Positions 1 to 8,938 of a stretch of 64,000 nucleotides of DNA are shown piece by piece; within the stretch, counting starts at the first letter, position 1, and each line of letters starts with the position of its first letter. The notes below the pieces were generated by a model. It was not told where the DNA came from, ran no database searches, and worked only from the letters and a program-made list of their open reading frames with translations. Location: contig NZ_CP062941.1 of the NCBI RefSeq assembly GCF_015101885.1, positions 4,092,001-4,156,000 of the forward strand, read 5' to 3'. Position numbers and translations under genes: made by a program. Source of the DNA: Massilia litorea. Its GTDB lineage: Bacteria > Pseudomonadota > Gammaproteobacteria > Burkholderiales > Burkholderiaceae_D.

Positions 1-151
1 AGAAGTATGTCGTCCTGTCATCTAACCGTTCCGCGTGGAATCGGCTGGCGGGCCGGCCAGGGTTTTCGCACGTGCGCCTGACAAGCGGCAGCGCACGGCG
101 TAAACTCGTCCTGGCGGCCACTTGCGCCGAACCGGGACGAAAGGAGACAGC

Positions 152-988
152 ATGTACAAGACAATCGTGGTGCACGTCGACGACAGCGCGGGGATGGAGG
201 CACGGCTGCGGGCGGCGGCAAACCTGGCGAACCTGCACGGCGCCCACCTGGTCGGCAGCGCGGCGACCGGCACCTCATGGTCCTCGTATGCCTTGCTGGT
301 CGGTTCGATGGCGGTGACGCCGATCGAGGAATTCGATGCCATGTGCGTCGAAGCGCGTACCAGCCTGCGCCACTTCGCCGAAGCGGCGCGCCGGCTGGGC
401 GTGGAATCGGTGGAAGAACGCCTGACCGAGGACGAGCACCGCCGCGCCCTGCTGCTGCAGTCGCGCTACGCCGACCTGGTCGTGACCAGCCAGGACACGG
501 GCGCCAGGACGGGTGCCTACGAACGTGTGCGCGGCCTGCCGCAATACGTGGCCATGCACGGCGCACGGCCGGTGCTGGTCGTGCCGCAGGCCTACGGCGG
601 CAAACCGATGGGCGAGCATGTGGTCGTCGGCTGGGACGGCAGCCTGCCGGCCGTCCGCGCCATCCAGGCTGCCCTGCCCCTGCTGGTGCGCGCGGCATCG
701 GTGCGGCTCGCGCTGGTGAACGTCGACGACGAGTCCGGCCTGCATGGCGAAGAGCCCGGCGCCGACATGGCCCTCTATCTCGCGCGCCATGGCGTGCCGG
801 TCGAGGTCGTGCTCGAGAAGACGAATGCCGCGCCCGGCCAGGCGCTGGCCGACATCGCGCAGGCGGGCCACGCCGGCCTGATCGTGGCCGGCGCCTTCGG
901 GCACAGCCGCTACCGCGAACTGGTGCTGGGCGGCGTCACGCGCTACCTGGTCGAGCGCAGCCCGCTGCCGGTGCTGCTTGCGCATTGA
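152..988 (+). CDS. Tandem-domain universal stress protein (UspA family)
   Basis: Cytoplasmic stress protein of 278 aa with two UspA domains. The first opens with MYKTIVVHVDD; the second starts near residue 157 (VVVGWDGS) and ends with the nucleotide-binding type stretch GAFGHSRYRELVLGG. ATG at 152 is preferred over an upstream in-frame start because AAGGAG lies at the right distance and the MYKT start matches the paralog at 57577. The two proteins are close relatives throughout, including LLLQSRYADL and GADMALYLARHGVPV. Usp proteins bind ATP or other ligands during starvation, low oxygen or oxidative stress; the exact role here cannot be read from sequence. The gene stands alone. Bases 1-151 show nothing else recognisable. 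Confidence 0.93.
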   Translation: MYKTIVVHVDDSAGMEARLRAAANLANLHGAHLVGSAATGTSWSSYALLVGSMAVTPIEEFDAMCVEARTSLRHFAEAARRLGVESVEERLTEDEHRRALLLQSRYADLVVTSQDTGARTGAYERVRGLPQYVAMHGARPVLVVPQAYGGKPMGEHVVVGWDGSLPAVRAIQAALPLLVRAASVRLALVNVDDESGLHGEEPGADMALYLARHGVPVEVVLEKTNAAPGQALADIAQAGHAGLIVAGAFGHSRYRELVLGGVTRYLVERSPLPVLLAH

Positions 989-993
989 GAGGC

Positions 994-1102
994 GTAGGGT
1001 GGGCTCTCCGAGCCCACGCGTGACGCCGGCACCGTGTTGGCGGGGCCTTTCTTAAAGCACAGCCAACACCGTTCAACATTCACGCGTGCGCTCGGAGAGC
1101 CC
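994..1102. repeat. REP-like interspersed palindrome, long imperfect inverted repeat
   Basis: Arms of 23 bases at 1001-1023 and 1080-1102 pair with a single mismatch; inner arms GTGTTGGC (1034-1041) and GCCAACAC (1062-1069) pair perfectly. The left arm carries the core GTAGGGTGGGCTCTCCGAG, which recurs with one substitution and one deletion at 15815-15837. It lies between two converging genes, so it may also act as a transcription end signal. Confidence 0.7.
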
Positions 1103-1111
1103 GGTGAAGCC

Positions 1112-1138
1112 GTCATCGAGGCCATTGGCCTCGATGAC
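1112..1138 (-). terminator. Perfect 12-bp hairpin after the carnitine-dehydrogenase-like gene
   Basis: GTCATCGAGGCC (1112-1123), loop ATT, GGCCTCGATGAC (1127-1138): a perfect 12-bp stem starting 2 bases past the stop codon of the leftward gene. There is no T-run on either side, so it is either a Rho-dependent or RNA-stabilising 3' structure rather than a classical terminator. Confidence 0.5.
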
Positions 1139-1140
1139 CC

Positions 1141-2079
1141 CTACGGCAGCTTGTCCGTCCCCGCCTTGGCCTCGAGCAGCCGGGCCAGCAAGGCGTCGCG
1201 CGTCGGCGCCAGCTGGGCGCCGTCTCGCCCGGCCAGGGCCGCCTCGACGCCGGCGGCCAGCTGCAGCTTCAACTCCTCGGTGATGCGCGGCGTGCCGAGG
1301 TCGTCCCACCAGCTTTCGATCGGTCCGCCCAGGTGGTCGAGCATGTGGCGGATCCCGCCCTCGCCGCCCGACAGGTGCAGGTTCATGAAGGGCCCCATCA
1401 GCGCCCAGCGCAGGCCGGGACCGTAGGCGATCGCGGTATCGACGTCGGCCACGGTCGCCACGCCCTGTTCGACGAGGTGAAAGGCTTCGCGCCAGAGCGC
1501 GGCCTGCAGGCGGTTGGCGATATGGCCAGGCACTTCCTTGCGCACGTGGATCGGGCGCTTGCCGATCGCCGCGTAGAAGGCCATGGTGCGTTCGACCGTC
1601 TCGGCCGATGTCAGCGCGCCGCCGATCACCTCGACCAGCGGAATCATGTGCGGCGGATTGAAGGGGTGGCCGAGCACGACGCGCTCGGGGTGAAAGCAGG
1701 CCTCCTGCACCTTGCTCATCAGGAGGCCCGAGGAGCTCGAGGCCAGGATGACCCGCCCCGGCAGCAGCCCATCCATGTCGCGGAACAGGGCCAGTTTCAG
1801 GTCCTCGCGCTCGGGACCGCTCTCCTGCACGAAGTCCACGCCCTGCAGGGCCTGCTCCAGATCGGCGGAGAAGCGCAGCCGGTCCGCAGAAGCGCCCTGG
1901 GCCAGCCCCATCTGCTCCAGGATCGGCCAGTGCGCGCGCACCGCCGCGCGCAGTTTGTCTTCCGCACCCGGCATCGGGTCGCTGGCCGAGACGTCGAAAC
2001 CGCGCGCCAGGAAATAGGCCGCCCAACTGGCGCCGATCACGCCGGTGCCGATCACGCCGATACAGCGGATATCGTTCAT
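1141..2079 (-). CDS. L-carnitine dehydrogenase-like 3-hydroxyacyl-CoA dehydrogenase family protein
   Basis: A 312-aa NAD-dependent dehydrogenase. The Rossmann motif GTGVIGASWAAYFLARGF is at the N-terminus. The middle has LGHPFNPPHMIPLVEVIGG, with the catalytic-type His, and the C-terminal domain has GPGLRWALMGPF. Length and these motifs fit L-carnitine dehydrogenase and L-gulonate 3-dehydrogenase better than fatty-acid HADHs. The start ATG at 2079 follows GAGGAAGCAT; a TTG 12 bases upstream is less likely. It is the last gene of the leftward liv operon, just after livF, which suggests that the transported solute is oxidised by this enzyme. Substrate is unproven: carnitine, a related beta-hydroxy acid or an acyl-CoA are all possible. 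Confidence 0.75.
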   Translation of the reverse strand: MNDIRCIGVIGTGVIGASWAAYFLARGFDVSASDPMPGAEDKLRAAVRAHWPILEQMGLAQGASADRLRFSADLEQALQGVDFVQESGPEREDLKLALFRDMDGLLPGRVILASSSSGLLMSKVQEACFHPERVVLGHPFNPPHMIPLVEVIGGALTSAETVERTMAFYAAIGKRPIHVRKEVPGHIANRLQAALWREAFHLVEQGVATVADVDTAIAYGPGLRWALMGPFMNLHLSGGEGGIRHMLDHLGGPIESWWDDLGTPRITEELKLQLAAGVEAALAGRDGAQLAPTRDALLARLLEAKAGTDKLP

Positions 2080-2087
2080 ATGCTTCC

Positions 2088-2834
2088 TCAAGCCGATTTC
2101 TTGTTCAGCCCCAGATAGGTGTCGATCACCTTCGGGTCGTTCGCCAGTTGCGCAGCCGGCCCTTCCATCACGACCTCGCCGGTCTCCAGCACATAACCGT
2201 AGTCGGCCGCCTGCAGCGCCGCGCGCGCGTTCTGCTCGACCAGCAGGATACCGACGCCGGTTTCCTTCAAGCGCACGATGACGCGGAAGATCTCCTTGAC
2301 GATCAGGGGCGCGAGACCCAGGCTGGGCTCGTCCAGCATCAGCAGCGTTGGCCTGGCCATCAGCGCGCGGCCGAGGGCCACCATCTGGCGCTCGCCGCCG
2401 GACATCGTGCCCGCCGCCTGCATGCGCCGCTCGCGCAGGCGCGGGAACAGTTCATAGACCGATTCCAGCGTCGCCGCGTAGTCCTTCTCGCGCCGCCTGT
2501 AGCGGGTGTAGGCGCCCAGCAGCAGGTTGTCCTCCACGCTCATGGTGGTGAACAGGTCGCGGCTTTCCGGCACCAGGCTCATGCCCTGCGCGACGCGCTG
2601 CTCCACCGGATAGCTGCCCACGTCCGCGCCGCGCAGCAGCACCGCGCCGCGGGTCGAGGCATTCGCCACCTGCGCGCCGGCGATGGCATTCAACATGGTC
2701 GATTTACCTGCGCCGTTGGGGCCGATGACGGTCACGATCTGGCCGGCCCCGACCCGGATGTTCAGGCCGTGCAGGGCTTCGACCTTGCCGTAGGCGACGT
2801 GCAGGTCGTTCACTTGAAGGATGGACGTCGTCAT
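2088..2834 (-). CDS. livF: Branched-chain amino acid-type ABC transporter ATP-binding protein LivF
   Basis: ATPase of 248 aa energising a LivHMGF-type importer at the inner membrane face. Visible motifs: Walker [13 protein letters not shown], signature MSGGERQMVALGRAL, Walker B LLMLDEPSLGL and the H-loop region replaced by LLVEQNAR, as is normal for LivF. ATG at 2834 overlaps the TGA of the livM-livG fusion (ATGA), giving the usual translational coupling and discarding a longer in-frame N-terminal extension. Substrates in this family range from branched-chain amino acids to amides, aromatic acids and quaternary amines. Confidence 0.93.
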   Translation of the reverse strand: MTTSILQVNDLHVAYGKVEALHGLNIRVGAGQIVTVIGPNGAGKSTMLNAIAGAQVANASTRGAVLLRGADVGSYPVEQRVAQGMSLVPESRDLFTTMSVEDNLLLGAYTRYRRREKDYAATLESVYELFPRLRERRMQAAGTMSGGERQMVALGRALMARPTLLMLDEPSLGLAPLIVKEIFRVIVRLKETGVGILLVEQNARAALQAADYGYVLETGEVVMEGPAAQLANDPKVIDTYLGLNKKSA

Positions 2835-4618
2835 CAGTCGATCCCTCCCAGATAAGCTTCCAGCACGGCCGGATCCTGCTGCACCTCGGTGGGCAGGCCC
2901 TGGGCGATTTTGGTACCGAATTCCATGACGACCAGGCGGTCGGTCAGGTTCATGACGAAGTCCATGTCGTGCTCCACCAGCAAGATGCTCATGCCCTCGC
3001 CTTTCAGTTTTTTCAGCAGGCTTGCCAACGCCTCCTTCTCCTTGTAGCGCAGGCCGGCCGCCGGCTCGTCGAGCAGCAGCAGGGCCGGGTCGCAACAGAG
3101 CGCCCGCGCGATCTCGAGGATGCGCTGCTGGCCCAGGGCCAGGTTGCCCGCCTGCTCGTACAGCATGCCGCCCAGCCCGACCCGTTCCAGCTGGCGCCGC
3201 GCTTCGAACAGCAGTGCCGTCTCCTCGCCGCGGTCCAGGGCCAGCGCGCTCGAGAGCACGCCATGCCGCGCGCGCAGGTGGGCGCCAATCGCCACGTTTT
3301 CGAGCACCGTCATTTCCGGCAGCAGGTGCACGTGCTGGAAGGTGCGCCCGATCCCGAGTTTCACGATCTCGCGCGAGGGCAGCGAATCGATGCGGCGCAG
3401 GGTGTCGCCCACGCGCAGCGAGATCGCGCCGGACGTCACCGGCAGCACGCCGGTCACGAGGTTGAACATGGTCGACTTGCCGGCGCCGTTCGGGCCGATC
3501 AGGCCGACGATCTCGCCGCTGTCGACTGCAAAGGCCATGTCGTTGACGGCCACCAGCCCGCCGAACTGTTTACGGGCCTTGTCGATCACCAGCAGCGGCT
3601 GGCCCGCTTGCGGCCTGGCCCGCAGCGGCAAGGCGGCGGCGGAATCCGGCGCCACCGCTTCCGGGCGGTGCGGCAGCCAGCGCGCGATGAAGGGCCAGAT
3701 GCCGTTTCTCGCGTGCTGGAGCAGGATCACCATCAGGATGCCGAAGACGATGATCTCGAAATTGCCCGTCGAGCCGAGCAGGCCCGGGAGGATGCTTTGC
3801 AGCTGGTCCTTCAGCACCGTCAGCACGGCCGCGCCGAGGATGGCGCCCCAGAGGTAACCGGCGCCGCCGATCACGGCCATGAACAGGTATTCGATGCCCG
3901 AATTCAGGCCGAAGGGCGACGGATTCACGGCGCGCTGCAGGTGGGCGTAGAGCCAGCCCGAGACGCAGGCCAGCAGGGCCGCGATGACGAAGATGCGGAT
4001 CTTCATCGCCGCCGTGTTGACGCCCATCGCTTCCGCCATCAGGCCGCCGCCCTTCAGGGCCCGGATCGCGCGGCCCGAGCGCGAATTGAGCAGGTTGCGC
4101 AGCAGGGCGACGGCGCCGAGCAGGATTGCCCAGATCAGGAAGAACATGCTGTTGCCGGAGCCGAGATCGAGGCCCAGCAGCTTCAGCGAGGGGATGCCGC
4201 CGATGCCGTCGTACTTGCCGAGGAATTCCAGGTTCCCGAACAGGAAGTACAGCGACAGGCCCCAGGCGATCGTGCCCAGCGGAAGATAGTGTCCGGACAG
4301 GCGCAGCATGATGGCGCCGATGAAGAGCGCGCTGGCCGCGGTGACGACCAGGCCGACCGCCAGCCCCAGCCAGGGCGAGAGGCCGTGCGCGGTCGACAGG
4401 TAGGCCGTGGCATAGGCGCCGAGGCCGACGAAGGCGGCCTGGCCGAAGGAGGTCAGGCCGCCGACGCCGGTCAGCAGCACCAGGCCGAGGGCGACGATGG
4501 CGTACAGGCCGATATAGTTGGCCAGGGTGATCCAGTAGGCCGGCAGCGGCAGCAGGCCGAAGACCAGGGCCGCGAGGGCGAGCAAAGTCAGGGGATGGCG
4601 GGTGATGGCGTTCATCAT
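2834..4618 (-). CDS. livM: Fused LivM permease and LivG ATPase of an ABC importer
   Basis: Single 594-aa protein. Residues 1-320 are a LivM-type permease with about nine hydrophobic segments and the conserved [13 protein letters not shown] region. After a short Pro/Ala-rich linker, residues 342-594 form a LivG-type ATPase: Walker [14 protein letters not shown] near 374, signature-like [14 protein letters not shown], Walker [12 protein letters not shown], and [11 protein letters not shown]. No stop or frame change separates the halves. Two ATGs at 4618 and 4615 are possible; 4618 overlaps the livH stop. LivM-LivG fusions occur in several proteobacterial members of this family, so the fusion is probably functional. 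Confidence 0.9.
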   Translation of the reverse strand: MMNAITRHPLTLLALAALVFGLLPLPAYWITLANYIGLYAIVALGLVLLTGVGGLTSFGQAAFVGLGAYATAYLSTAHGLSPWLGLAVGLVVTAASALFIGAIMLRLSGHYLPLGTIAWGLSLYFLFGNLEFLGKYDGIGGIPSLKLLGLDLGSGNSMFFLIWAILLGAVALLRNLLNSRSGRAIRALKGGGLMAEAMGVNTAAMKIRIFVIAALLACVSGWLYAHLQRAVNPSPFGLNSGIEYLFMAVIGGAGYLWGAILGAAVLTVLKDQLQSILPGLLGSTGNFEIIVFGILMVILLQHARNGIWPFIARWLPHRPEAVAPDSAAALPLRARPQAGQPLLVIDKARKQFGGLVAVNDMAFAVDSGEIVGLIGPNGAGKSTMFNLVTGVLPVTSGAISLRVGDTLRRIDSLPSREIVKLGIGRTFQHVHLLPEMTVLENVAIGAHLRARHGVLSSALALDRGEETALLFEARRQLERVGLGGMLYEQAGNLALGQQRILEIARALCCDPALLLLDEPAAGLRYKEKEALASLLKKLKGEGMSILLVEHDMDFVMNLTDRLVVMEFGTKIAQGLPTEVQQDPAVLEAYLGGID

Positions 4619-5670
4619 GCTTCGCCCTCCTCGACCTGCGGATGGACGATCGAGCGCCACAGCAGCACCGGGATGATCAGGGTGAACACGATGACTTCCT
4701 TGTAGGCGCTGGCATAGAACGAGGAATAGGCTTCCAGCAGGCCGACCATCAGGGCGCCGCCGGCCGCCAGCGGATAGCTGGCCAGGCCGCCGATGATGGC
4801 GCCCACGAAGCCTTTCAGGCCCATCAGGAAGCCGCTGTCGTAATAGATCGTGGTGATCGGTGCGATCAGCACGCCGCACAGGGTGCCGATGCTCGACGCC
4901 AGCAGGAAGGCGAGGCGTCCCGCCTGCGTGGTGCCGATGCCGACCAGGCGCGCACCGCGGCGGTTGACGGCGGTCGCGCGCAGGGCCTTGCCCAAGAGCG
5001 TGCGGTCGAAGTACAGGTACAGCGCGCCGATCAGCAGCAGCGCGGTAACGATCACGACGATGCTCTGGCCGGAGATGGTGAGCGAGCCGACGCTGAAGGA
5101 CGCGGCGCTGAAGGCGGCGGTGCGCGAACCCTCGGCACCGAAGATGACCAGCCCGATGCCGAGCAGGACCAGGTGCACGGCCACCGCCACGATCAGCAGC
5201 ACCAGCACCGGGCTTTCCGCCAGCGGCTGGAAAGCCAGGCGGTAGATCATCGGACCCATCGGCGCGACGATGGCGAAGGTGAGCAGCAGTTGCGCAAGCA
5301 TCGGCCAGGACGCGCCTTCGGCCGAGCGCGCCGCGAAGAACACGGCCAGCGGATAGAGCACGAATCTGGCGAAGGCCAGGCCGAGGGCGCGCGGGCGGTC
5401 GACCTGCCCCGCGGCGCTGCGCAGCAGGCCCCAGGCTTCCTGCAGGAAGGCGGCCAGGCCCAGCACCAGCATCAGCGCGGCGCTGTGCGGCACCTTGCCG
5501 GCCTGGAGCGCCGCCATGGTGAGGGCGCCGAAAGCGAGGAACTCGCCGATGGGGATGAAGATCACGCGCGTGATCGAGAACACCAGTACCAGTGCCAGCG
5601 CCAGCAGCACATACACTGCCCCGCTGGCGATGCCGTCCTGGGTGAGGATGGCGAAAATCGTTAAATCCAT
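4615..5670 (-). CDS. livH: Branched-chain amino acid-type ABC transporter permease LivH
   Basis: Inner-membrane permease of 351 aa, starting [17 protein letters not shown] and containing the characteristic [12 protein letters not shown] and [22 protein letters not shown] motifs. It is roughly 40 aa longer than typical LivH (near 300 aa); the extra length sits after the third hydrophobic segment (around [15 protein letters not shown]). The ATG at 5670 is chosen because LivH proteins begin close to this point; the frame is open 56 codons further but that stretch is not LivH-like. First gene of the leftward liv operon. Confidence 0.9.
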   Translation of the reverse strand: MDLTIFAILTQDGIASGAVYVLLALALVLVFSITRVIFIPIGEFLAFGALTMAALQAGKVPHSAALMLVLGLAAFLQEAWGLLRSAAGQVDRPRALGLAFARFVLYPLAVFFAARSAEGASWPMLAQLLLTFAIVAPMGPMIYRLAFQPLAESPVLVLLIVAVAVHLVLLGIGLVIFGAEGSRTAAFSAASFSVGSLTISGQSIVVIVTALLLIGALYLYFDRTLLGKALRATAVNRRGARLVGIGTTQAGRLAFLLASSIGTLCGVLIAPITTIYYDSGFLMGLKGFVGAIIGGLASYPLAAGGALMVGLLEAYSSFYASAYKEVIVFTLIIPVLLWRSIVHPQVEEGEA

Positions 5671-5962
5671 ACCGCTGCCCGGGGCATGCCGATGTGCGTC
5701 GGCGGCGTGAAGCGTCTCCTCATCATGCCGCCCATCGACACCGCCCGTATGGCCCTCCTTGTCGAATGTCGTTATTTGGCCAGGTGTGGATGTGCTCTTG
5801 CGGCCCGTTTTCAGATGCCGCGGCGAGCATTTTTCCATCCACCATGGTTAAATGATATGCGAAAACTGTTGAGGAACCGACATTTTTTCCTGCGGCTCGG
5901 CCTATACTATCGTCCAGGGCCGCCCCGCCGCGGCGACTTTTCAAAATAATCAGGAGACAGGC
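5671..5962. promoter_or_regulatory. Divergent promoter region between livH operon and the binding-protein gene
   Basis: About 290 non-coding bases between divergent genes. A good -10 like hexamer TATACT is at 5903-5908, about 55 bases before the rightward ATG, but no convincing -35 lies at 16-18 bases from it. AT-rich tracts (5829-5860, 5882-5889) may hold the leftward promoter. No palindromic operator was recognised. Confidence 0.45.
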
Positions 5963-7129
5963 ATGACCCGCATTCCCCGCCTCACCACCATCGCCTCCGG
6001 CGTGCTCGCCCTCGCCGCCCTGGGCGCCTCGTTCAGCGCCCACGCCCAGATCAAGGTCGGCGTCTCGATCTCGACCACCGGCCCCGCCGCGTCGCTCGGC
6101 ATCCCGGAAAAGAACACGATCGGCCTGCTGCCGGCCGAGATCGCCGGCCAGAAGGTGCAATACATCGTGCTGGACGACGCCTCGGACGCGACCCAGGCGG
6201 TGAAGAACGCGCGCAAGCTGGTCTCGGAAGACAAGGTCGACCTCCTGATCGGCTCCTCGATCACCCCGACCTCGCTGGCCATGCTGGAAGTGGCGGCCGA
6301 AACCGAGACCCCGATGATCTCGATCGCCGGCGCCGCCCGCATCGTCGAACCGATGGACGCCAAGCGGCGCTGGGTCTTCAAGACCACCCAGCACGACGGC
6401 CAGATGGCCAATGCGATCGCCACGCACATGTCGAACAACGGCGTCAAAACCATGGGCTTCATCGGCTTCTCCGACGCCTACGGCGAAGGCTGGTACGGCG
6501 AGGCGACGAAATACGCGCCGGCCCGCAAGATCAACGTCGTCGCCAACGAGCGCTTCGCCCGCACCGACACCTCGGTCACCGGCCAGGTCCTCAAGCTGAT
6601 GGCGGCCAATCCGGACGCGATCCTGATTGCCGGCTCCGGTACCCCGGCCGCGCTGCCGCAGAAGGCGCTGCGCGAGCGCGGCTACAAGGGCAAGATCTAC
6701 CAGACCCACGGCGTGGCCAACAGCGACTTCCTGCGCGTCTGCGGCGCCGATTGCGAAGGCACCTTCGTGCCGGTCGGCCCGGTGCTGGTGGCGAACCAGC
6801 TGCCGGATTCGAACCCGGTCAAGAAGAGCGCCCTCGCCTATTCCACCAAGTACGCGGCCGCGTTCGGCAAGGACAGCGTCTCGACCTTCGGCGGCCACGC
6901 CTGGGACGCCTCGCTGCTGCTGGCGGAAGCGGCCAGGACCGCGCTGCCGAAGGGCAAACCGGGCACCAAGGAATTCCGCGCGGCCCTGCGCGATTCGCTC
7001 GAAGGCATCAAGAACCTGCCTGCCTCGCACGGCATCTTCAACATGAGCCCGACCAACCACCAGGGCCTGGACCAGCGCTCGCAGGTGATGGTCAAGATCG
7101 AAAAGGGTGCGTGGAAGTATGTGCCTTAA
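5963..7129 (+). CDS. Periplasmic substrate-binding protein of the Liv-type ABC transporter
   Basis: 388-aa type I periplasmic binding protein with a signal peptide ending SFSAHA-Q near residue 28. The mature start IKVGVSISTTGPAASLG and the segment LLIGSSITPTSLAM are typical of LivK/amide-binding relatives. GGHAWDASLLLAEA near residue 313 is the conserved hinge-side segment. CAGGAGACAGGC precedes the ATG. Divergent from the livH-livMG-livF unit, it almost certainly supplies the ligand to that transporter. Ligand unknown; the dehydrogenase at the end of the operon hints at a hydroxy acid or quaternary amine. Confidence 0.9.
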   Translation: MTRIPRLTTIASGVLALAALGASFSAHAQIKVGVSISTTGPAASLGIPEKNTIGLLPAEIAGQKVQYIVLDDASDATQAVKNARKLVSEDKVDLLIGSSITPTSLAMLEVAAETETPMISIAGAARIVEPMDAKRRWVFKTTQHDGQMANAIATHMSNNGVKTMGFIGFSDAYGEGWYGEATKYAPARKINVVANERFARTDTSVTGQVLKLMAANPDAILIAGSGTPAALPQKALRERGYKGKIYQTHGVANSDFLRVCGADCEGTFVPVGPVLVANQLPDSNPVKKSALAYSTKYAAAFGKDSVSTFGGHAWDASLLLAEAARTALPKGKPGTKEFRAALRDSLEGIKNLPASHGIFNMSPTNHQGLDQRSQVMVKIEKGAWKYVP

Positions 7130-7335
7130 TTCTTGCGTGGCCCGGGCGTAAGCTGGCCGCAGCCCGGGCGCTGCCCGGAACAGGAAACGCGGCATTCAGG
7201 TGCCGCGCCTTTGCAGCAGAATCTGTCGCCGAAGGAAATTTTTGCAAATCGCGTCAACAAGAGCGTGCCTGTCCGCGTTTCTGGAGCAGGTGACACGACG
7301 TGACACTCGAACCCGAAACCCAAGGACCCTTCATC

Positions 7336-7566
7336 ATGAAAAAAGCCATCGCAACCCTGATCGTCAGTCTGTTCGCCACCGCAGCCTTTGCCCAGACTCC
7401 CGCCGCGGACACGCAAGAAACCCAGGGCACCGCCACGGTCGCCAAGACCCACGTCAAGGTCGCCAAGAAACGCGTCAAGCACACGATGCACAAGGCGCGC
7501 CATCCGCTGGCAAAGAGCGTAGTGGCCAAAAAAACGAAGCACGCGGCCGCCACTACCCAGCCTTGA
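7336..7566 (+). CDS. Small secreted Lys/His-rich protein of unknown function
   Basis: 76-aa protein starting MKKAIATLIVSLFATAAFAQ, a clear signal peptide with cleavage after AFA or AQ. The mature part of about 55 aa is very basic (runs such as KVAKKRVKHTMHKARH) and has no Cys. Such low-complexity basic periplasmic proteins resemble acid-shock type proteins in composition only; no homology is claimed. Monocistronic, with a very long palindrome right after the gene. The start was chosen for the signal peptide; an in-frame start 12 codons upstream is unlikely. Confidence 0.7.
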   Translation: MKKAIATLIVSLFATAAFAQTPAADTQETQGTATVAKTHVKVAKKRVKHTMHKARHPLAKSVVAKKTKHAAATTQP

Positions 7567-7589
7567 ATCACCGGCGCTCGCCTGCCATC

Positions 7590-7658
7590 AAGCCGGCATG
7601 ACTGAACTACCCGCACGCGGCGCCTGAGGCCGCGTGACCGGTTCAGTCATGCCGGCTT
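7590..7658 (+). terminator. Nested perfect inverted repeat, probable terminator
   Basis: Outer arms AAGCCGGCATGACTGAAC (7590-7607) and GTTCAGTCATGCCGGCTT (7641-7658) are perfectly complementary over 18 bases. Inside them, CACGCGGC (7614-7621) and GCCGCGTG (7629-7636) form a second perfect 8-bp stem. Only a short T-rich tail (CTTTCTTGTT) follows. It starts 23 bases after the small secreted gene. Confidence 0.6.
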
Positions 7659-7833
7659 TCTTGTTCCGCAATCAGGGCGATCACACGCTGCACGCATCCC
7701 CCGCCGGCACCTGCAGAGCTCCACGCGCAGCACGACAGTCACCTGGCCGAGGAGGATGAGCGCTGCCTCGGCGCGGCCGGCGGCCGGCAAATGCTTCTAC
7801 CGCGCGCATACCATTTCCCTGATCGTCCTGCCC

Positions 7834-8505
7834 ATGTCCACCGCCTACTTTCGCAATCGTCACCGGCTGTTTCATTCCCATCCACGCCTGACGGGCGCCT
7901 TCGCGACAGGCGTCATCGCGGGGGCGCTGCTTCCTCATGCCTGGGGACTGTCGTTCAGGTGCCTGGTCGGCTGGAATATCGCCGTCTGGCTGTATCTGGG
8001 CATGACCAGCTGGGTGGTGCTGCGCGGCGACCCGCGCCGGATTACCAAACTGGCGGAACAGGAGGAAGGCAATGCGGTCTTCGCGCTGTCGGTCACGTCG
8101 ATCGGGGCAATGATCAGTCTTGCTGCGATCGTCATCGAGCTGGCCTCGGCGAAGAACATGAACGGACACCAGAGAATGACCCATTACTGGCTGACCGGCG
8201 CGACGGTGCTCGGCTCGTGGCTGCTCGTTTCGGTGGTCTACAGCTTTCACTACGCGCATCTCTACTATCGTTCGCATACGGGCACCAAGCCGCTTCGATT
8301 TCCTGACGAAACATTGGACGCCGGCTATTGGGACTTTCTGTATTTCTCGTTCACGATTGCCGTGGCGGCGCAGACCTCCGATGTCAGCATCCATTCGACG
8401 CTTGCCCGCAAGGCGGTGCTCGCGCAATCGGTGCTGGCCTTCTTCTTCAATGCCGCGATCATCGGCATGTCGATCAATATTGCCGCCGGCCTGGTCGGCA
8501 GCTAG
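7834..8505 (+). CDS. DUF1345 family inner-membrane protein
   Basis: 223-aa integral membrane protein with about five hydrophobic segments. The conserved family stretch HYAHLYYRS is followed by the DFLYFSFTIAVAAQTSDV segment that characterises DUF1345 proteins, and the C-terminal helix is FFFNAAIIGMSINIAAGLV. Function of the family is unknown. The start is uncertain: ATG at 7834 (MSTAYFRNR) gives the usual length but has a poor ribosome site; an in-frame ATG at 7756 has GGAGG directly abutting it, which is too close. Confidence 0.8.
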   Translation: MSTAYFRNRHRLFHSHPRLTGAFATGVIAGALLPHAWGLSFRCLVGWNIAVWLYLGMTSWVVLRGDPRRITKLAEQEEGNAVFALSVTSIGAMISLAAIVIELASAKNMNGHQRMTHYWLTGATVLGSWLLVSVVYSFHYAHLYYRSHTGTKPLRFPDETLDAGYWDFLYFSFTIAVAAQTSDVSIHSTLARKAVLAQSVLAFFFNAAIIGMSINIAAGLVGS

Positions 8506-8634
8506 CGCCGGCCCGCGCCTTTTTCGTCCGCCGATTCAGCCCGCAAGCGACTTTCTTCGATTCCCTCTTGCGTTCGGTCCTTGACGACCCATCTAGGGCA
8601 CACGGGAAGGTCCCGCGCGACGGAGGAGAACGCA

Positions 8635-8928
8635 TTGAAACGCATCTTTGCACTGTGGCGCGTGGTCGCCAGCCAGGACCTGCGCGTGCTATGGTTCGCG
8701 ATCCGGCATGAGAAACGTCCCGGATGGCTGCTGCCCGGACTGGCTGGCCTGGCGCTGTTCGCTGTCGAGCCGCTGAATTTCGCCTTGCCCGTGATCGGCG
8801 TCGTCGACGAGTTCGTGCTGGTGCCGCTCATCCTGCATGGCATGGTGAAGATGTTGCCCGCGCACGTCCTGGAAGGTTTTGCGCGCAGTTACGCCGGACG
8901 CATGCGCCGCCGTCGCTTCACATCCTGA
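8635..8928 (+). CDS. YkvA/DUF1232-like small membrane protein
   Basis: 97-aa protein with a central segment PGWLLPGLAGLALFAVEPLN followed by PVIGVVDEFVLVPLILHGM, the two-helix pattern of DUF1232 proteins including the conserved acidic VDE turn. The start is set at TTG 8635 because ACGGAGGAG lies 6 bases before it; the open frame upstream to 8581 has no comparable site. The C-terminus is basic (RMRRRRF). Role unknown; the gene lies 130 bases after the DUF1345 gene in the same direction. Confidence 0.75.
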   Translation: MKRIFALWRVVASQDLRVLWFAIRHEKRPGWLLPGLAGLALFAVEPLNFALPVIGVVDEFVLVPLILHGMVKMLPAHVLEGFARSYAGRMRRRRFTS

Positions 8929-8938
8929 CGCGCCTGCC

